A stretch of 64,000 bases of DNA from Gammaproteobacteria bacterium (GTDB lineage: Bacteria > Pseudomonadota > Gammaproteobacteria > Arenicellales > Arenicellaceae). Made by a program: the position numbers and the translations under genes. Under the pieces are notes generated by a model. The model was not told the origin of the DNA, searched no databases, and worked only from the letters and a program-made list of their open reading frames with translations. This document shows, in pieces, positions 47,897 to 58,204 of this stretch. Numbering within the stretch: the first letter of the stretch is position 1; the number at the start of each line of letters is the position of its first letter. The stretch lies in NCBI GenBank assembly GCA_013002025.1, contig JABDKW010000014.1, positions 62,001 to 126,000 of the forward strand, given 5' to 3'.

Positions 47897-48670
47897 ATGA
47901 CAAAACACCTATCATTTACACTGCTCTTCGCAATCACAGTTGCCTATGCGCTGGTGATCGGTCTGGGTGACGCGCCAACAGCGGCGATGGCGGCGAGTAG
48001 TAAAGAGGCTTCAGACGATATTCGGCGGGTGCGGACCGAGTTGCAAAAGATGATCCCCTCTGCTGACTACGCGGAAATTGTTGCCACTGCGGCCGACGGC
48101 GTCTACCGGATTGATTTGGAGGGCAGCTATGCCTTTGTCTATGTTGACGGAGACTATGTTTTATTCGGTGATCTATACGACACCGCCCGCAAAATCAATA
48201 TCGGCGATCAGGCCCGCAATGCCAGAATGGTGGAAGTGATCAATGCAGTGCCAACCACCAAGATGATTACCTTCGCGCCGCAAAAAACCGAGCGCTATAT
48301 TACGGTGTTCACCGACATTGATTGTGGTTACTGTCGCAAGTTACACAATGAAGTTGCGCAGCTCAATGAGGCGGGAATAGAAGTGAGATATCTGGCGTTT
48401 CCGCGCTCCGGAATCGGCAATGCAAGCTATAACAAGTATGTGTCTGTCTGGTGCAGTGATGATCAGCAGAGCGCGATGACTGCGGCTAAGGCCGGCCAGT
48501 CACCGGCACCATTGAGCTGCGAAAACCCCATCGCGGAATCGTATAAGCTCGGCCAACGGGTCGGGGTAACTGGTACACCTACCATTATCTTTGATGATGG
48601 TACTGTGGTGCCAGGTTATCAGCCAGCGAAATTATTGATCGAGCAGTTAGGTTTGGCGGACAAGTCTTAG
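47897..48670 (+). CDS. dsbC: thiol:disulfide interchange protein DsbC
   Basis: The 257-residue periplasmic disulfide isomerase has a signal peptide (cleavage probably after AMA near residue 33), an N-terminal dimerisation domain, and a thioredoxin-fold domain with C143-G-Y-C146 in DIDCGYCRKLH. The structural Cys pair (VWCSDD...LSCENP) and cis-Pro loop GVTGTPTIIF are also present. It reshuffles wrong disulfides, kept reduced by DsbD. Convergent with fdxA, 20 bases between stops. Confidence 0.93.
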   Translation: MTKHLSFTLLFAITVAYALVIGLGDAPTAAMAASSKEASDDIRRVRTELQKMIPSADYAEIVATAADGVYRIDLEGSYAFVYVDGDYVLFGDLYDTARKINIGDQARNARMVEVINAVPTTKMITFAPQKTERYITVFTDIDCGYCRKLHNEVAQLNEAGIEVRYLAFPRSGIGNASYNKYVSVWCSDDQQSAMTAAKAGQSPAPLSCENPIAESYKLGQRVGVTGTPTIIFDDGTVVPGYQPAKLLIEQLGLADKS

Positions 48671-48690
48671 CGTTCTGCTTAGCGCTTTAC

Positions 48691-49014
48691 TCAGCGTTCC
48701 AGAAGCGCCAACTTGTTCTCTTTATCGACCCATTCGTCCGCGTCGTCGGGCGCGGGTTTCTTCTCGGCGATGACCGGCCAGATGGCCGACAATTCCGCAT
48801 TTAACTCCACGTAATGCTCTTCGTGTGGCTCTAAATCATCATCCGCCACGATGGCGTTGACCGGGCACTCGGGTTCGCAAAGGCTGCAATCAATGCATTC
48901 TTCAGGGTCGATGACCAGATAATTCGGCCCCTCGTGAAAACAATCAACCGGGCACACTTCCACACAGTCGGTGTATTTGCACTTGATGCATTCTTCTTTA
49001 ACAACGTAAGTCAT
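48691..49014 (-). CDS. fdxA: 7Fe ferredoxin FdxA
   Basis: The 107-residue protein carries two cluster-binding motifs: [18 protein letters not shown] and [16 protein letters not shown]. This is the [3Fe-4S]/[4Fe-4S] FdxA type ('MTYVV...[20 protein letters not shown]'). The C-terminal extension ending in KLALLER is typical. It lies downstream of mutS on the same strand, as in Pseudomonas and relatives. Electron partners are unknown. Confidence 0.95.
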   Translation of the reverse strand: MTYVVKEECIKCKYTDCVEVCPVDCFHEGPNYLVIDPEECIDCSLCEPECPVNAIVADDDLEPHEEHYVELNAELSAIWPVIAEKKPAPDDADEWVDKENKLALLER

Positions 49015-49109
49015 GGTAGTTGGCGTAGGTTATCTGGTTCAGGCCGGATTTCGCAAAGCGCGTATTTTATGTGCAGCGCCCGGCGAAAGCAACGCTGTCG
49101 CGCGCAGGC

Positions 49110-51677
49110 TTAGAGTTGATTTTTCAGCTCGTAGAGCAACTCCATGGCTTGCCGTGGGGATAGCTCGTCTGGCTCTAGCGCGGCCAGTTTTCGGCGCAAA
49201 CCATCGTCAGCAGGCGCGGGGTTTAAATCCATGCTGGTCTGGCCGCCGGCATTGTCCGCCGCGGCGAGATGAGCGCTGAGTTGGCGCTCTAATTCCGCCA
49301 GCTTGGAACGGGCCGCATCCAGCACCGGTGCGGGCAGGCCGGCCAGTTTGGCAACCTGGATTCCATAGCTCTGATTGGCCGGCCCCGGTTTTACGTGATA
49401 CATAAACACGATGTTTTGTTCATGCTCGACAGCATCCAGATGGACATTTTCAACATTTTCCAGCTGTTCTGCCAATTCGGTGATCTCAAAATAATGGGTC
49501 GCAAACAGACTGTAAGCCTGTACCCGCGTCGCCAGATCCATGGCGCATGCCCAAGCCAGCGACAGACCATCATAGGTACTGGTGCCGCGGCCAATTTCGT
49601 CCACCAAAACCAGGCTGTTGGGCGTGGCATTGCGCAAAATATTGGCCATTTCCGTCATCTCCACCATAAATGTGGAGCGCCCGCCCGCCAGATCATCAGC
49701 CGCGCCGATGCGGGTGAAAATTTTGTCAATCGGGCCGAGACGAACAGCGCTGGCAGGCACGTAACTACCAGTATAGGCGAGTAGCGCGATCAGCGCATTT
49801 TGCCGCATATAGGTGCTCTTACCACCCATATTAGGTCCGGTGATAACGCGCATGCGCCGCGTATCGTCGAGCACCAGGTCATTGGCGATAAAGGCCTGCG
49901 TTTGATGGGCTTCAACGACCGGGTGTCGGCCCTCAATAATTTCCAGCCCCGGTTCGGTATTTAGCTGCGGGCGGCAGAAGTTCAGACTAACGGCGCGTTC
50001 GGCAAAATTCGCTAATACATCCAGCTGTGCCAAGGATTGTGCCATACATTGCAGGTCGGCGACCTGGGGCTGTAACTGATCCAGCACCGATTGGTAGAGC
50101 GCTTTTTCTCGCGCCAGCGCTTTCTCCCGGGCCGACAGCACCTTGTCTTCATATTCTTTCAGTTCCTCAGTTATGTAGCGCTCCGCGTTCTTGAGGGTCT
50201 GGCGTCGAATGTAGTGCTCGGGCACGGTGGCCGATTGTGCTTTGCTTACTTCTATATAGAAACCATGCACGCGATTGTATTTAACTTTGAGGGTGGCGAT
50301 TCCGGTGCTGTCGCGTTCGCGTTGTTCTAACTGGATCAGGAATTCACCGGAATTCTTACTCAGTTGGTGCAGTTCGTCGAACTGGTCGTCATAACCAGGC
50401 CGAATAACACCCCCTTCGCGGATCACTGCAGCAGGTTCCTCCAGAATCGCCGCTTCCAGCAGTTCCTGCGGGGCGGTAAAAGGACCGAGCTGTTGAGTAA
50501 GCCCGCGAATCATGTCGCTGTCGCTATTACTGACTAACTCGCGTAGCCCGGGCAGGCATTGCAAGGCGGTGCGCAGCCGTACCAGATCGCGCGGCCGGGC
50601 GGAGTTCAGCGCGACGCGCGTCAGGATGCGTTCGATGTCGCCACAGTTCTTGAGGCAGGCTTGAATGCCCTGCAAATCAAGCGATTCAATCAGTTCAGCC
50701 ACCGCAACCTGTCGCTGGCCAATGGCAATGGGGTCGGTAATTGGCCCGTGCAGCCAACGGCGCAGCAGGCGCCCACCCATGGGGTTGGCGCAGCGATCCA
50801 TCAACGCTATCAGAGTAAATTCCTTACCACCGGATAAATTTGTCTCGATTTCAAGGTTTAGTCGGCTGGCCGCATCAATAATCAGAAAATCACTGCTCTG
50901 GGTGATTTTGATTTCAGTAATATGCGGTACCGCTTCATACTGCATGTCGCGGGTGTACTGCAGTAAGGCGCCTGCAGCACTGACTGCCAGGCTGTAATCC
51001 TGGCAACCAAAGGCGGTCAAATCTTTGGTATTAAACTGTCGGCAAAGTAGCTCATGCGCCACATCGAAATCGAAATACCAGTCTGCCACCGGACGCATAG
51101 TGGCGTCGCCACTGGCGGGGTATATTGCCTGTTGCTTGTCACCCACTAATATTTCGGCCGGCTGCAAGCGTTGTAGCTCGGCAGATAATTGTTCCTGCGA
51201 ACCGAGCTCGCGCGCTTCGAAGTGACCCAGAGACAATTCCAGGGTGGCCAGTCCGAATTGCCCGTCGCGGCAAACGATTGCTGCCAACAGATTATCCCGG
51301 CGCTCATCCAATAAACTGTCTTCCACCAGGGTGCCCGGCGTGACAACACGCACCACTTTTCGTTCCACCGGGCCCTTACTGGCCGCCGGATCACCGATTT
51401 GCTCAGCAATGGCAACCGAGCGCCCCAGCTTGACCAGTTTTGCTAAATACTGATCTACTGAATGATACGGAACGCCCGCCATCGGAATGGGCTCGCCATT
51501 GGATTTACCGCGTTGTGTGAGGGTGATATCCAGCAATTCCGCCGCCAATTCCGCGTCACCGTAAAACACTTCATAAAAGTCCCCCATGCGGTATAACACC
51601 AGCGTGTCGGGGTAGTCGGCCTTGATGCGCAGATATTGCTGCATCATCGGCGTGTGTTGGGTGGTCGTGCTCGTCAT
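49110..51677 (-). CDS. mutS: DNA mismatch repair protein MutS
   Basis: The 855-residue ATPase recognises mismatches. The N-terminal Phe-x-Glu that stacks on the mismatch is in [15 protein letters not shown]. The Walker A is GPNMGGKS at 614-621, with Walker B/signature [16 protein letters not shown] and [13 protein letters not shown] after it. The C-terminal tail after about residue 800 ends in the tetramerisation region ([13 protein letters not shown]). Full length. fdxA follows in the same direction. Confidence 0.98.
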   Translation of the reverse strand: MTSTTTQHTPMMQQYLRIKADYPDTLVLYRMGDFYEVFYGDAELAAELLDITLTQRGKSNGEPIPMAGVPYHSVDQYLAKLVKLGRSVAIAEQIGDPAASKGPVERKVVRVVTPGTLVEDSLLDERRDNLLAAIVCRDGQFGLATLELSLGHFEARELGSQEQLSAELQRLQPAEILVGDKQQAIYPASGDATMRPVADWYFDFDVAHELLCRQFNTKDLTAFGCQDYSLAVSAAGALLQYTRDMQYEAVPHITEIKITQSSDFLIIDAASRLNLEIETNLSGGKEFTLIALMDRCANPMGGRLLRRWLHGPITDPIAIGQRQVAVAELIESLDLQGIQACLKNCGDIERILTRVALNSARPRDLVRLRTALQCLPGLRELVSNSDSDMIRGLTQQLGPFTAPQELLEAAILEEPAAVIREGGVIRPGYDDQFDELHQLSKNSGEFLIQLEQRERDSTGIATLKVKYNRVHGFYIEVSKAQSATVPEHYIRRQTLKNAERYITEELKEYEDKVLSAREKALAREKALYQSVLDQLQPQVADLQCMAQSLAQLDVLANFAERAVSLNFCRPQLNTEPGLEIIEGRHPVVEAHQTQAFIANDLVLDDTRRMRVITGPNMGGKSTYMRQNALIALLAYTGSYVPASAVRLGPIDKIFTRIGAADDLAGGRSTFMVEMTEMANILRNATPNSLVLVDEIGRGTSTYDGLSLAWACAMDLATRVQAYSLFATHYFEITELAEQLENVENVHLDAVEHEQNIVFMYHVKPGPANQSYGIQVAKLAGLPAPVLDAARSKLAELERQLSAHLAAADNAGGQTSMDLNPAPADDGLRRKLAALEPDELSPRQAMELLYELKNQL

Positions 51678-51719
51678 CGCAGAGGTCGGTTGCCGCTCCA
51701 GCCAGGCAGCGCGTCGGTA

Positions 51720-52538
51720 TTAAACGCGTGCACCCGTCAGCAAGTGATTCAATTTTTCATATACCTTGGGGTTGCCGGCCACAATGTTACCGCTATCAAA
51801 CAGGTTGTCATTGCCACCAAGATCGCTAATCAGACCGCCAGCCTCTCTTACCAGCAGGGCGCCAGCCGCAAGGTCCCAATGCTGTAAGCCGTAGGCAAAG
51901 CAAGCATCGTAGCGGCCACTGGCAAGCCAGGCCAGATCCAGAATGGAACTGCCGTTGCGATGCACGCTGCGGGCACGGGGCAGGGCGGCGGCGAAGCTTT
52001 TCAGCCAGGCTTTGCTATGCGCGCTGTGGCGACCCGGATAGCCCGTGCATAATAGGCTGTCGGTCAGCTTACTGGTGTCTGATACACGGATGCGGCGGCC
52101 ATCGAGTTGTGCTCCCTGACCTTTGCGGGCGCTGAATAATTCGTTGCGAAATGGGTCATAGACCACCGCCACCAAGACATTGCCCGGAGCTTGTCCCTTG
52201 ACCATCTGTTGCAGCGCAATCGAGGTGCAACAATGTGGCAGGCCATGCAAAAAATTATGTGTGCCATCGAGTGGGTCAATTACCCAACAGAGCTCGCCAT
52301 CGCGAGGGCTGTGGCCGGATTCCTCGGCCAACACGCCAATCTCAGGGTAAGCAGAGGCCAACTGTTCAATGATCAGTTGTTCGACCTGTATGTCTATTTC
52401 CGACACCAGTTCGCTGGGGCTTTTCTGTGTTACTTTGACACGGTCCAGCCGGTCAATACCCTGCTGGATTAATTTGCCGGCGTCGAGCGCCGCCGCCACA
52501 GCCACGTTAAGTGCACCGGAAGTTTGGTTGGAGTCCAT
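51720..52538 (-). CDS. suhB: inositol-1-monophosphatase SuhB
   Basis: The 272-residue Mg-dependent phosphatase carries motif 1 IDPLDGTHNFLHG and motif 2 WDLAAGALLVREAGG, plus the first metal Glu in LAEESG. In Gammaproteobacteria SuhB is also part of the rRNA antitermination complex. ATG 52538 matches the family start (MDSNQ...ALNVAVAAALDAG); the frame is open 40 codons further but those overlap the trmJ leader. Divergent from trmJ, a conserved arrangement. Confidence 0.95.
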   Translation of the reverse strand: MDSNQTSGALNVAVAAALDAGKLIQQGIDRLDRVKVTQKSPSELVSEIDIQVEQLIIEQLASAYPEIGVLAEESGHSPRDGELCWVIDPLDGTHNFLHGLPHCCTSIALQQMVKGQAPGNVLVAVVYDPFRNELFSARKGQGAQLDGRRIRVSDTSKLTDSLLCTGYPGRHSAHSKAWLKSFAAALPRARSVHRNGSSILDLAWLASGRYDACFAYGLQHWDLAAGALLVREAGGLISDLGGNDNLFDSGNIVAGNPKVYEKLNHLLTGARV

Positions 52539-52707
52539 GCGGAAACCCTGAGATTCGATTTTAAAATAGCAGGCCGGATTGTAAGTGCTTGCCGCCGTTA
52601 AAGGAAGATCGAATGTAGAAACTAGCGATAGAGATACAGAGATTGCCGGCTGCGACACAACATCAGGTAGAATAACGCAGCCTTATTTTTGGTCAGCCTC
52701 AACTCAA

Positions 52708-53484
52708 ATGAACGCACTGCAATCTATTCGCATTGTCCTCGTGGAACCGACCCACCCCGGCAACATCGGGGCGGTGGCGCGCGCCATCAAAACCATGGGC
52801 TTGCAGCGGTTGGTGCTGGTGAACCCCAAAAAGTACCCGCACTACGAAGCCAGCAAGCGTGCTGCTGGTGCCGAAGATGTGCTGGACAGTGCGGTGGTTG
52901 TGCCTGATCTGGCCGCCGCGATCGGCAACTGCACATTGGTGTTGGGTACCTCGGTCAGAGACCGGGAGGTGAGTTGGCCAACGGTGACTCCGGATCAGGC
53001 CGCACAGATGGTACTGGAACACCTGCCCGACGATGATGCTGTGCAGGGCCCGCGCGAAGTGGCAGTTCTATTTGGTCGGGAAAGCAGTGGCCTGAGCAAT
53101 GCCGAGCTGGAGTTGTGCCAGCAGCAGATACGCATTCCCGCTAATGATGAATACAGTTCGCTTAATCTGGCGAGCGCAGTGCAGATTATTTGCTATGAAA
53201 TGCGGATGGCTGCCCGCCGCGCGCGCGATGCCGAAACCGCAACACAGCAGGGCGGGTCGGCCGTTGATCAGCGCCGCCAACCCGCGACTCGCGCTCAGCA
53301 AGACGCGCACCTGGCACACCTGGAAAGCGCTTTGCAAGTACTGGATTTTGTAAAGTCCAAGCCGCCGACGGTGCTTCTGCGCAAACTCGCCAGATTGTAT
53401 AATAAGGCCCAGCTCACCACCGAAGAGGTGCAGATATTGCGCGGCATATTAAGCGCAATCGAAGATCGTGTCGGACGGTCTTAG
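52708..53484 (+). CDS. trmJ: tRNA (cytidine/uridine-2'-O-)-methyltransferase TrmJ
   Basis: The 258-residue SPOUT methyltransferase modifies the ribose at position 32 of several tRNAs. The N-terminal text RIVLVEPTHPGNIGAVARAIKTMGL and the knot motifs ALLFGRESSGLSN-like (VLFGRESSGLSNAELE) and IPANDEYSSLNLASAVQI are present, then the helical C-terminal extension. ATG 52708 is the family start; upstream codons to 52585 overlap the suhB promoter. Followed by cysE after 82 bases. Confidence 0.94.
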   Translation: MNALQSIRIVLVEPTHPGNIGAVARAIKTMGLQRLVLVNPKKYPHYEASKRAAGAEDVLDSAVVVPDLAAAIGNCTLVLGTSVRDREVSWPTVTPDQAAQMVLEHLPDDDAVQGPREVAVLFGRESSGLSNAELELCQQQIRIPANDEYSSLNLASAVQIICYEMRMAARRARDAETATQQGGSAVDQRRQPATRAQQDAHLAHLESALQVLDFVKSKPPTVLLRKLARLYNKAQLTTEEVQILRGILSAIEDRVGRS

Positions 53485-53566
53485 TTAACCCCTGACAGCG
53501 GCCTGAAACAGGCTGTACGACCTATTCAGAGCCCACAAAAACACCTAGCAATGAGATTCCCCAACT

Positions 53567-54325
53567 ATGTTTAGCCGAATTCGAGAAGATATCAGTGTGG
53601 TCTATGAACGTGACCCGGCGGCGCGCAATGCGCTGGAGATATTGACCACCTATCCGGGGGTGCATGCCGTGTTATTTCACCGTCTTTCGCACCGCTGTTG
53701 GCATATCGGTTTGAAATGGCTAGCGAGGGTAATTTCCCACTTCGCTCGTTGGGTTACCGGTATTGAGATACACCCTGGTGCGCAGATTGGCAGGCGCTTT
53801 TTTATCGATCATGGCATGGGCGTAGTGGTGGGTGAAACGGCCATTATCGGCGATGATTGCACCTTGTATCACGGGGTAACCCTCGGCGGCACCTCCTGGG
53901 ACAAGGGTAAACGACACCCGACCTTAGGGAACGATGTGGTCATCGGTGCCGGTGCCAAAGTGCTGGGCCCGATCACGGTGGGCAACGGTGCGCGCATCGG
54001 TTCCAATTCGGTAGTGGTCAAGAATGTTGCCGAGGGTGCCACCATGGTGGGTATCCCAGCCTATGAAGTGGGTTCGGCGGAGTACAATCGGGCCAATGGA
54101 AAGTTTGAAGCCTATGGTCATAAGGCGTCAGCTGATGACCCGGTGGCGGTTGCGATTCACAACCTTTGCCAGCAAATGCAAGCCATGGATCAGCATTCCC
54201 ACGAACTGTTGAAGCGACTTCAGAAAGCCAATATTGATGTGTCTGACTTGCAACCGCCCCCCGTTAATACTGACTGCATAGAATTGGAGCCAGCGGTGAA
54301 TAAAGGTCCAGCCTCGGATTCATAA
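53567..54325 (+). CDS. cysE: serine O-acetyltransferase
   Basis: The 252-residue enzyme makes O-acetylserine for cysteine synthesis. The N-terminal helical domain is short ('[17 protein letters not shown]...YPG.HA'), as in the epsilonproteobacterial/cyanobacterial/Pseudomonas type. The left-handed beta-helix has [18 protein letters not shown] and the active-site [19 protein letters not shown]. The C-terminal tail is longer than usual. In many relatives iscR follows; here an A-type Fe-S carrier gene follows directly. Confidence 0.95.
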   Translation: MFSRIREDISVVYERDPAARNALEILTTYPGVHAVLFHRLSHRCWHIGLKWLARVISHFARWVTGIEIHPGAQIGRRFFIDHGMGVVVGETAIIGDDCTLYHGVTLGGTSWDKGKRHPTLGNDVVIGAGAKVLGPITVGNGARIGSNSVVVKNVAEGATMVGIPAYEVGSAEYNRANGKFEAYGHKASADDPVAVAIHNLCQQMQAMDQHSHELLKRLQKANIDVSDLQPPPVNTDCIELEPAVNKGPASDS

Positions 54326-54462
54326 GCGACTGAGCGCGTTTCTAATACGACCTTTGGGCGCAGCTATACAACTATAAATAGACTTGCAGGGCTTGAAATA
54401 ACGCTAAATACACGCATAGTTAGAGAGTTGAAGTTAATTTAGGCCGGCCTCGTGCCGCGAAC

Positions 54463-54792
54463 ATGATGTCTATAACACTTACCGATTCAGCAACCCGGCG
54501 GATTGCCACACAACTTGAGCAGAATAAGGCGCTGGCGCTGCGCTTTGGGGTGCGTGAATCAGGCTGTTCAGGCTATTCCTATTTTATGGATTTTGCTACC
54601 AATATAGAACCGGACGATACCGTGATCGAACAAGGCGGTGTGAAGGTTGTGGTCGATGCGACCAGTTTGCCAATTCTGGCTGGTACGCAAATTGATTATG
54701 TCTCAGAGGGTTTAAATCAAACGTTTAAATTTTCCAATCCCAAGGCCACCGATGAATGTGGCTGTGGCGAAAGTTTCGCCCTGCAATCCTGA
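54463..54792 (+). CDS. iscA: A-type iron-sulfur carrier (IscA/HesB family)
   Basis: The 109-residue protein has the three conserved cysteines of the family: one in GVRESGCSGYSYFMDF and the CGC near the end in DECGCGESFAL. The spacing and the SGCSGY text fit IscA-like rather than ErpA proteins, but the subfamily is uncertain. It transfers Fe-S clusters or iron to apoproteins. iscR, iscS, iscU, hscBA and fdx are not next to it, so this is a detached member. Start ATG 54463 or 54466. Confidence 0.85.
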   Translation: MMSITLTDSATRRIATQLEQNKALALRFGVRESGCSGYSYFMDFATNIEPDDTVIEQGGVKVVVDATSLPILAGTQIDYVSEGLNQTFKFSNPKATDECGCGESFALQS

Positions 54793-54859
54793 CCTGCTGT
54801 GCCATTGTGCAGCGCACCCACGGCACTTTTAAGGCCTGTAAATTCAATTGTTATTTTTG

Positions 54860-54908
54860 CGTATAAATCGCTGTTAATCGTCTGTAAAACGCCTAAAATA
54901 CGCCTCGA
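54860..54908. repeat. degenerate 11-base tandem repeat upstream of the secreted protein
   Basis: Four to five imperfect copies with 11-base spacing, best approximated as TRTAAAWCGCC (starting near 54861, 54872, 54883, 54894 and 54905), lie about 70-115 bases before the next gene. The spacing equals one DNA turn, so the copies would face one side of the helix. They may be regulator sites or the remains of slippage. Confidence 0.3.
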
Positions 54909-54975
54909 TTTATGCCCTGTGGTAATCATTACGGCAACCACTCCCAACCCGATTATCTAATTTGAGGTAAGTTCC

Positions 54976-56106
54976 ATGCTGCTCTCCATTATCCGTACAT
55001 TTTGTCTGGTGTTTGTGTCTCTGTTGATGTTGGTGCCGACGACCAATGCACAGGAATATCATAAGATTACACGCCTCGGAACCAGTGAGGCCGTGTGCCC
55101 GGGCGGGGTCTCTTCAGTAGCTGACTTACAGCGCTTTTTTGCCGATAACCCGGCTGCGATAGAGTCAATATTGAATGATTCTGGCTGGCGTGGCGATGCA
55201 GATGCGCTGATGGCTGCGGTTGCTGCCGGGGACGTTACCGAGCGAAGTTACCCGGTTGGGTCGCGCTTTGCCTGGATGGGCGCTCAAGTAAGCGGCCGCT
55301 TTATAGCCAAAAATTACCGTGAGTGGGCGGGCACCAAATCGATGGCGGCCTACCAAGTCAATGTCAGCAGTGATTGCCAGCAGTATCATATTGCGATCCC
55401 CAAAGTTTGTTGCAATATGTCGTTGGTTTCAGTTGCACCGGACAATTCCGCGACCTGTCAGGCTGAAAGAGATACCGCCAATGCAGCTGCCGGTCTCGGG
55501 GCTGGTGATGTTGCAGGAGCCGGCGCCGGAGCAGGAGCAGGAACTGCTGCTGGTGCTGCTGGTGCTGCAGGTGCTGCTGGTGCGGGTGCGGGTGCCGGTG
55601 ATGCCGGTGAGGGAGATGGTTCGGGTGCCTACAAAGTCGGTGCTCTGGTACCGTTTCTCGCGGCCTTTACTGGCTCCGAAAAACGCCCGCGTTTTGAAAC
55701 GGCGTGGGCCATGGATATGGTGGACAGCGCTTCATTGACCGGATTACGGGCGGGTCTGCTTAAAAATCTGTCCAGCGACACCGCAGCGTTTGGTCAGCTT
55801 TCCTATTATGAACGCAGCGGAATTCGCGAGGGCAACGTTTACCCGGACAGCAATATTGCGGTTGACCTCGGACTGCAGCGACGCCTGCGCCGTAATATGT
55901 TTGTCAGCGGCGGATTCGGTATCTGGAATCTTGATGACGGCGATTTCAGTGACCCGACCATATTCGGGCAGATTGGTGGTGGCTTTGGTCAGAGCAATCT
56001 GCAATGGTTTATTGAAGGCCGCTTGTTTCATAGCGATTCAGATAATCACGACTCCTTGTCGGAGAATAAAATGTTCAGCGCCGGTATTCGTTATCTCGTC
56101 AAGTAG
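54976..56106 (+). CDS. secreted or outer-membrane protein with Gly/Ala linker, unknown family
   Basis: The 376-residue protein has a signal peptide with probable cleavage after NA (25/26). An N-terminal domain (26-168) contains five Cys (41, 134, 145, 146, 161) that could form disulfides. A low-complexity Gly/Ala linker spans about 169-217, and a C-terminal domain (218-376) has alternating aromatic/polar segments ending in FSAGIRYLVK, typical of an outer-membrane beta-barrel with a terminal hydrophobic residue pattern. I do not recognise the family. A GAGG Shine-Dalgarno precedes ATG 54976. It stands alone by spacing. Confidence 0.65.
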   Translation: MLLSIIRTFCLVFVSLLMLVPTTNAQEYHKITRLGTSEAVCPGGVSSVADLQRFFADNPAAIESILNDSGWRGDADALMAAVAAGDVTERSYPVGSRFAWMGAQVSGRFIAKNYREWAGTKSMAAYQVNVSSDCQQYHIAIPKVCCNMSLVSVAPDNSATCQAERDTANAAAGLGAGDVAGAGAGAGAGTAAGAAGAAGAAGAGAGAGDAGEGDGSGAYKVGALVPFLAAFTGSEKRPRFETAWAMDMVDSASLTGLRAGLLKNLSSDTAAFGQLSYYERSGIREGNVYPDSNIAVDLGLQRRLRRNMFVSGGFGIWNLDDGDFSDPTIFGQIGGGFGQSNLQWFIEGRLFHSDSDNHDSLSENKMFSAGIRYLVK

Positions 56107-56147
56107 CCTAGCCGGTCGACCTGTAGCGTGTCGGCGGTTTAGTTTGC

Positions 56148-57548
56148 ATGTCTGAAATAACAATCCAGCCCGGGCAGATTGGGCGCCCAGCCAGCCGGGC
56201 AACAGCGTCGGCGAGCGGGCCGCGGGTTGGCATTGCAACCATGGGCTGTAAGGTTAACAGCTATGAGTCGGAGCTAATTGCTGAAACCCTGCAGGCGGAG
56301 CAGTGGCAGTCTGTCAGCCATAACGAGGCCGCTGATTTATACATAATCAATACCTGTACGGTCACCCGCGAGGCCGATCGACAGGCGCGTCAGCAGGTGC
56401 GCAAGGTAATTCGTCGAAATCCCGAAGCACTGGTGGTGGTAACCGGATGTTATGCGCAGATGGATCCTCAAGCCTGTGCCGCTATTCCCGGCGTGGACCT
56501 GGTGTTGGGCAATGACCGCAAGCTCGATGTGCATCAATTATTACCGCAGCTGCAGCAGGGTGAATTGCCCAAGGTGCTGGTGGGTGATCTGGATCAACAC
56601 GTCAGCCTGCCGGACCGTCTGCTGACCGGCTACGAAAACCATACCCGTGCGTTGGTACAAATCCAACAGGGCTGTGATCAGGGCTGCACCTTCTGCATTA
56701 TTCACCGTGCCCGCGGCCGCAGTTGTTCTCTGGCGGTCACCCTGATTAAGCGCCAGGTGCAGCGTCTGGTGGTGAATGGCTATCCGGAAATTGTTATCTG
56801 TGGGGTCGATTTAGGTGCTTACGGTGATGATTTCCCCGGTTCTGCGCCATCTTATAATCTCACCAGTCTATTGCGCGAGCTGTTGCAGTTGGAGTGTGAT
56901 CCGCATAACCCATTCAGAATTCGTCTCAGTTCCATCGATCCGCACCACATCAGCGATGAGCTAATTGAACTGTGGGCCTCCGAGCCCAGAATATGCCCGC
57001 ATATGCACCTGTCTCTGCAAAGCGGCAATACCATGGTGCTCAAGCGCATGAAACGGCGCTATACCGCAGCCCAGGTACGCGAGCGAATATCTGCGCTACG
57101 GGCGCAGCTACCCGAGTTGGTTATCAGCGCCGACGTGATGGTGGGCTTTCCAACTGAGACAGAGGCGCAGTATCTGGATACCGAGGCCATGCTGGCCGAG
57201 TTGGATATCGCATTTCCGCATGTGTTTTCCTATTCTGAACGCAGCGGTACCCCGGCCGCCCGCATTCCTCAATCCAAACAGGTGCCTGTGATGGAACGTA
57301 AACAGCGCAATCAACGTCTGCGGCAAGCGGCATTGCCATTGCAGGCAAAGTTACGTAGCTCGCGCCTTGGCAGCAGTGCCTGGGTGTTACCGGAATCCAT
57401 CGACAATGAACAGGGTTTGGCGCGATGTCGCGCGGAGGATTACCTCGCGGTAACTGTGCCGGCAGCCCAAGTTACTGCGGGTCAATGGCTGCGGGTTAAG
57501 TACAGTGGTGAGGATGGCACCGCAATGCTGGCGCAGGCGGCCAATTAA
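56148..57548 (+). CDS. mtaB: tRNA t6A37 methylthiotransferase MtaB-like
   Basis: The 466-residue radical-SAM enzyme has the N-terminal methylthiotransferase domain starting GIATMGCKVNSYESE, typical of MtaB, with further Cys in INTCTVTREADRQ and VTGCYAQMD. The SAM cluster motif C176-x3-C180-x2-C183 sits in GCDQGCTFCIIHRARG. A C-terminal TRAM-like region is present. MtaB converts t6A37 to ms2t6A in tRNA. Relatives MiaB and RimO differ in the N-terminal text. It stands between the secreted-protein gene and ndk. Confidence 0.88.
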   Translation: MSEITIQPGQIGRPASRATASASGPRVGIATMGCKVNSYESELIAETLQAEQWQSVSHNEAADLYIINTCTVTREADRQARQQVRKVIRRNPEALVVVTGCYAQMDPQACAAIPGVDLVLGNDRKLDVHQLLPQLQQGELPKVLVGDLDQHVSLPDRLLTGYENHTRALVQIQQGCDQGCTFCIIHRARGRSCSLAVTLIKRQVQRLVVNGYPEIVICGVDLGAYGDDFPGSAPSYNLTSLLRELLQLECDPHNPFRIRLSSIDPHHISDELIELWASEPRICPHMHLSLQSGNTMVLKRMKRRYTAAQVRERISALRAQLPELVISADVMVGFPTETEAQYLDTEAMLAELDIAFPHVFSYSERSGTPAARIPQSKQVPVMERKQRNQRLRQAALPLQAKLRSSRLGSSAWVLPESIDNEQGLARCRAEDYLAVTVPAAQVTAGQWLRVKYSGEDGTAMLAQAAN

Positions 57549-57731
57549 ATCCCTGAAATTAAGTTCAGCTTAGTTAGTAATTAGCTGGCTTGGCGGTTAA
57601 AATGCGCCCCCGCCCCGGCATATGCCCTGGCAGCCACTTGTCACTCATGTAACGCAGTGTATCGGTGGCGATTATTCACATAGTTTTCATTTACTCACAA
57701 CTTTTAAACTTATCTAATTGGAGTTCTTATC

Positions 57732-58163
57732 ATGGCTGTTGAACAGACCCTCTCAATCATTAAACCGGACGCCGTTGCCAAAAATGTCATTGGTGAAATT
57801 TATTCCCGGTTTGAGAAAGCCGGCTTACAGATCGTGGCGGCGCGTATGTTGCATCTGAGCGATGAGCAGGCAGGCGAGTTTTATGCGGTGCACAAAGAAC
57901 GCCCGTTCTACAACGACCTGGTCGCGTTTATGACCTCGGGGCCGGTAATGGTGCAGGCCTTGCAAGGCGAAAACGCCATCGCAGCGCATCGCGATGTGAT
58001 GGGCGCTACTAACCCCGCGGAAGCCGCTGCTGGAACTATTCGAGCGGATTTTGCCACCAGTATTGACGAAAATGCGGTACACGGTTCAGATGCGCCCGAG
58101 ACCGCCGCGCAGGAAATTGCGTTTTTCTTTGGTGACAGCGGCATTTGCCCGCGGACCCGCTAA
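57732..58163 (+). CDS. ndk: nucleoside diphosphate kinase
   Basis: The 143-residue enzyme balances NTP pools by phosphotransfer through His117 in [12 protein letters not shown]. The N-terminus [15 protein letters not shown] and [16 protein letters not shown] are the standard family texts. The Shine-Dalgarno is TTGGAGT. It precedes rlmN by 41 bases, the usual gammaproteobacterial order ndk-rlmN-pilW. Confidence 0.97.
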   Translation: MAVEQTLSIIKPDAVAKNVIGEIYSRFEKAGLQIVAARMLHLSDEQAGEFYAVHKERPFYNDLVAFMTSGPVMVQALQGENAIAAHRDVMGATNPAEAAAGTIRADFATSIDENAVHGSDAPETAAQEIAFFFGDSGICPRTR

Positions 58164-58204
58164 GCACTGCTTGCAATCGGGCCCTACAGGCTAACATTAC
58201 AACC

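Noticed and set aside
57672-57680. TTATTCACA, a relaxed DnaA box upstream of ndk
   Set aside because: A single TTATNCACA match is expected about twice by chance in a window of this size, and no second box is nearby.
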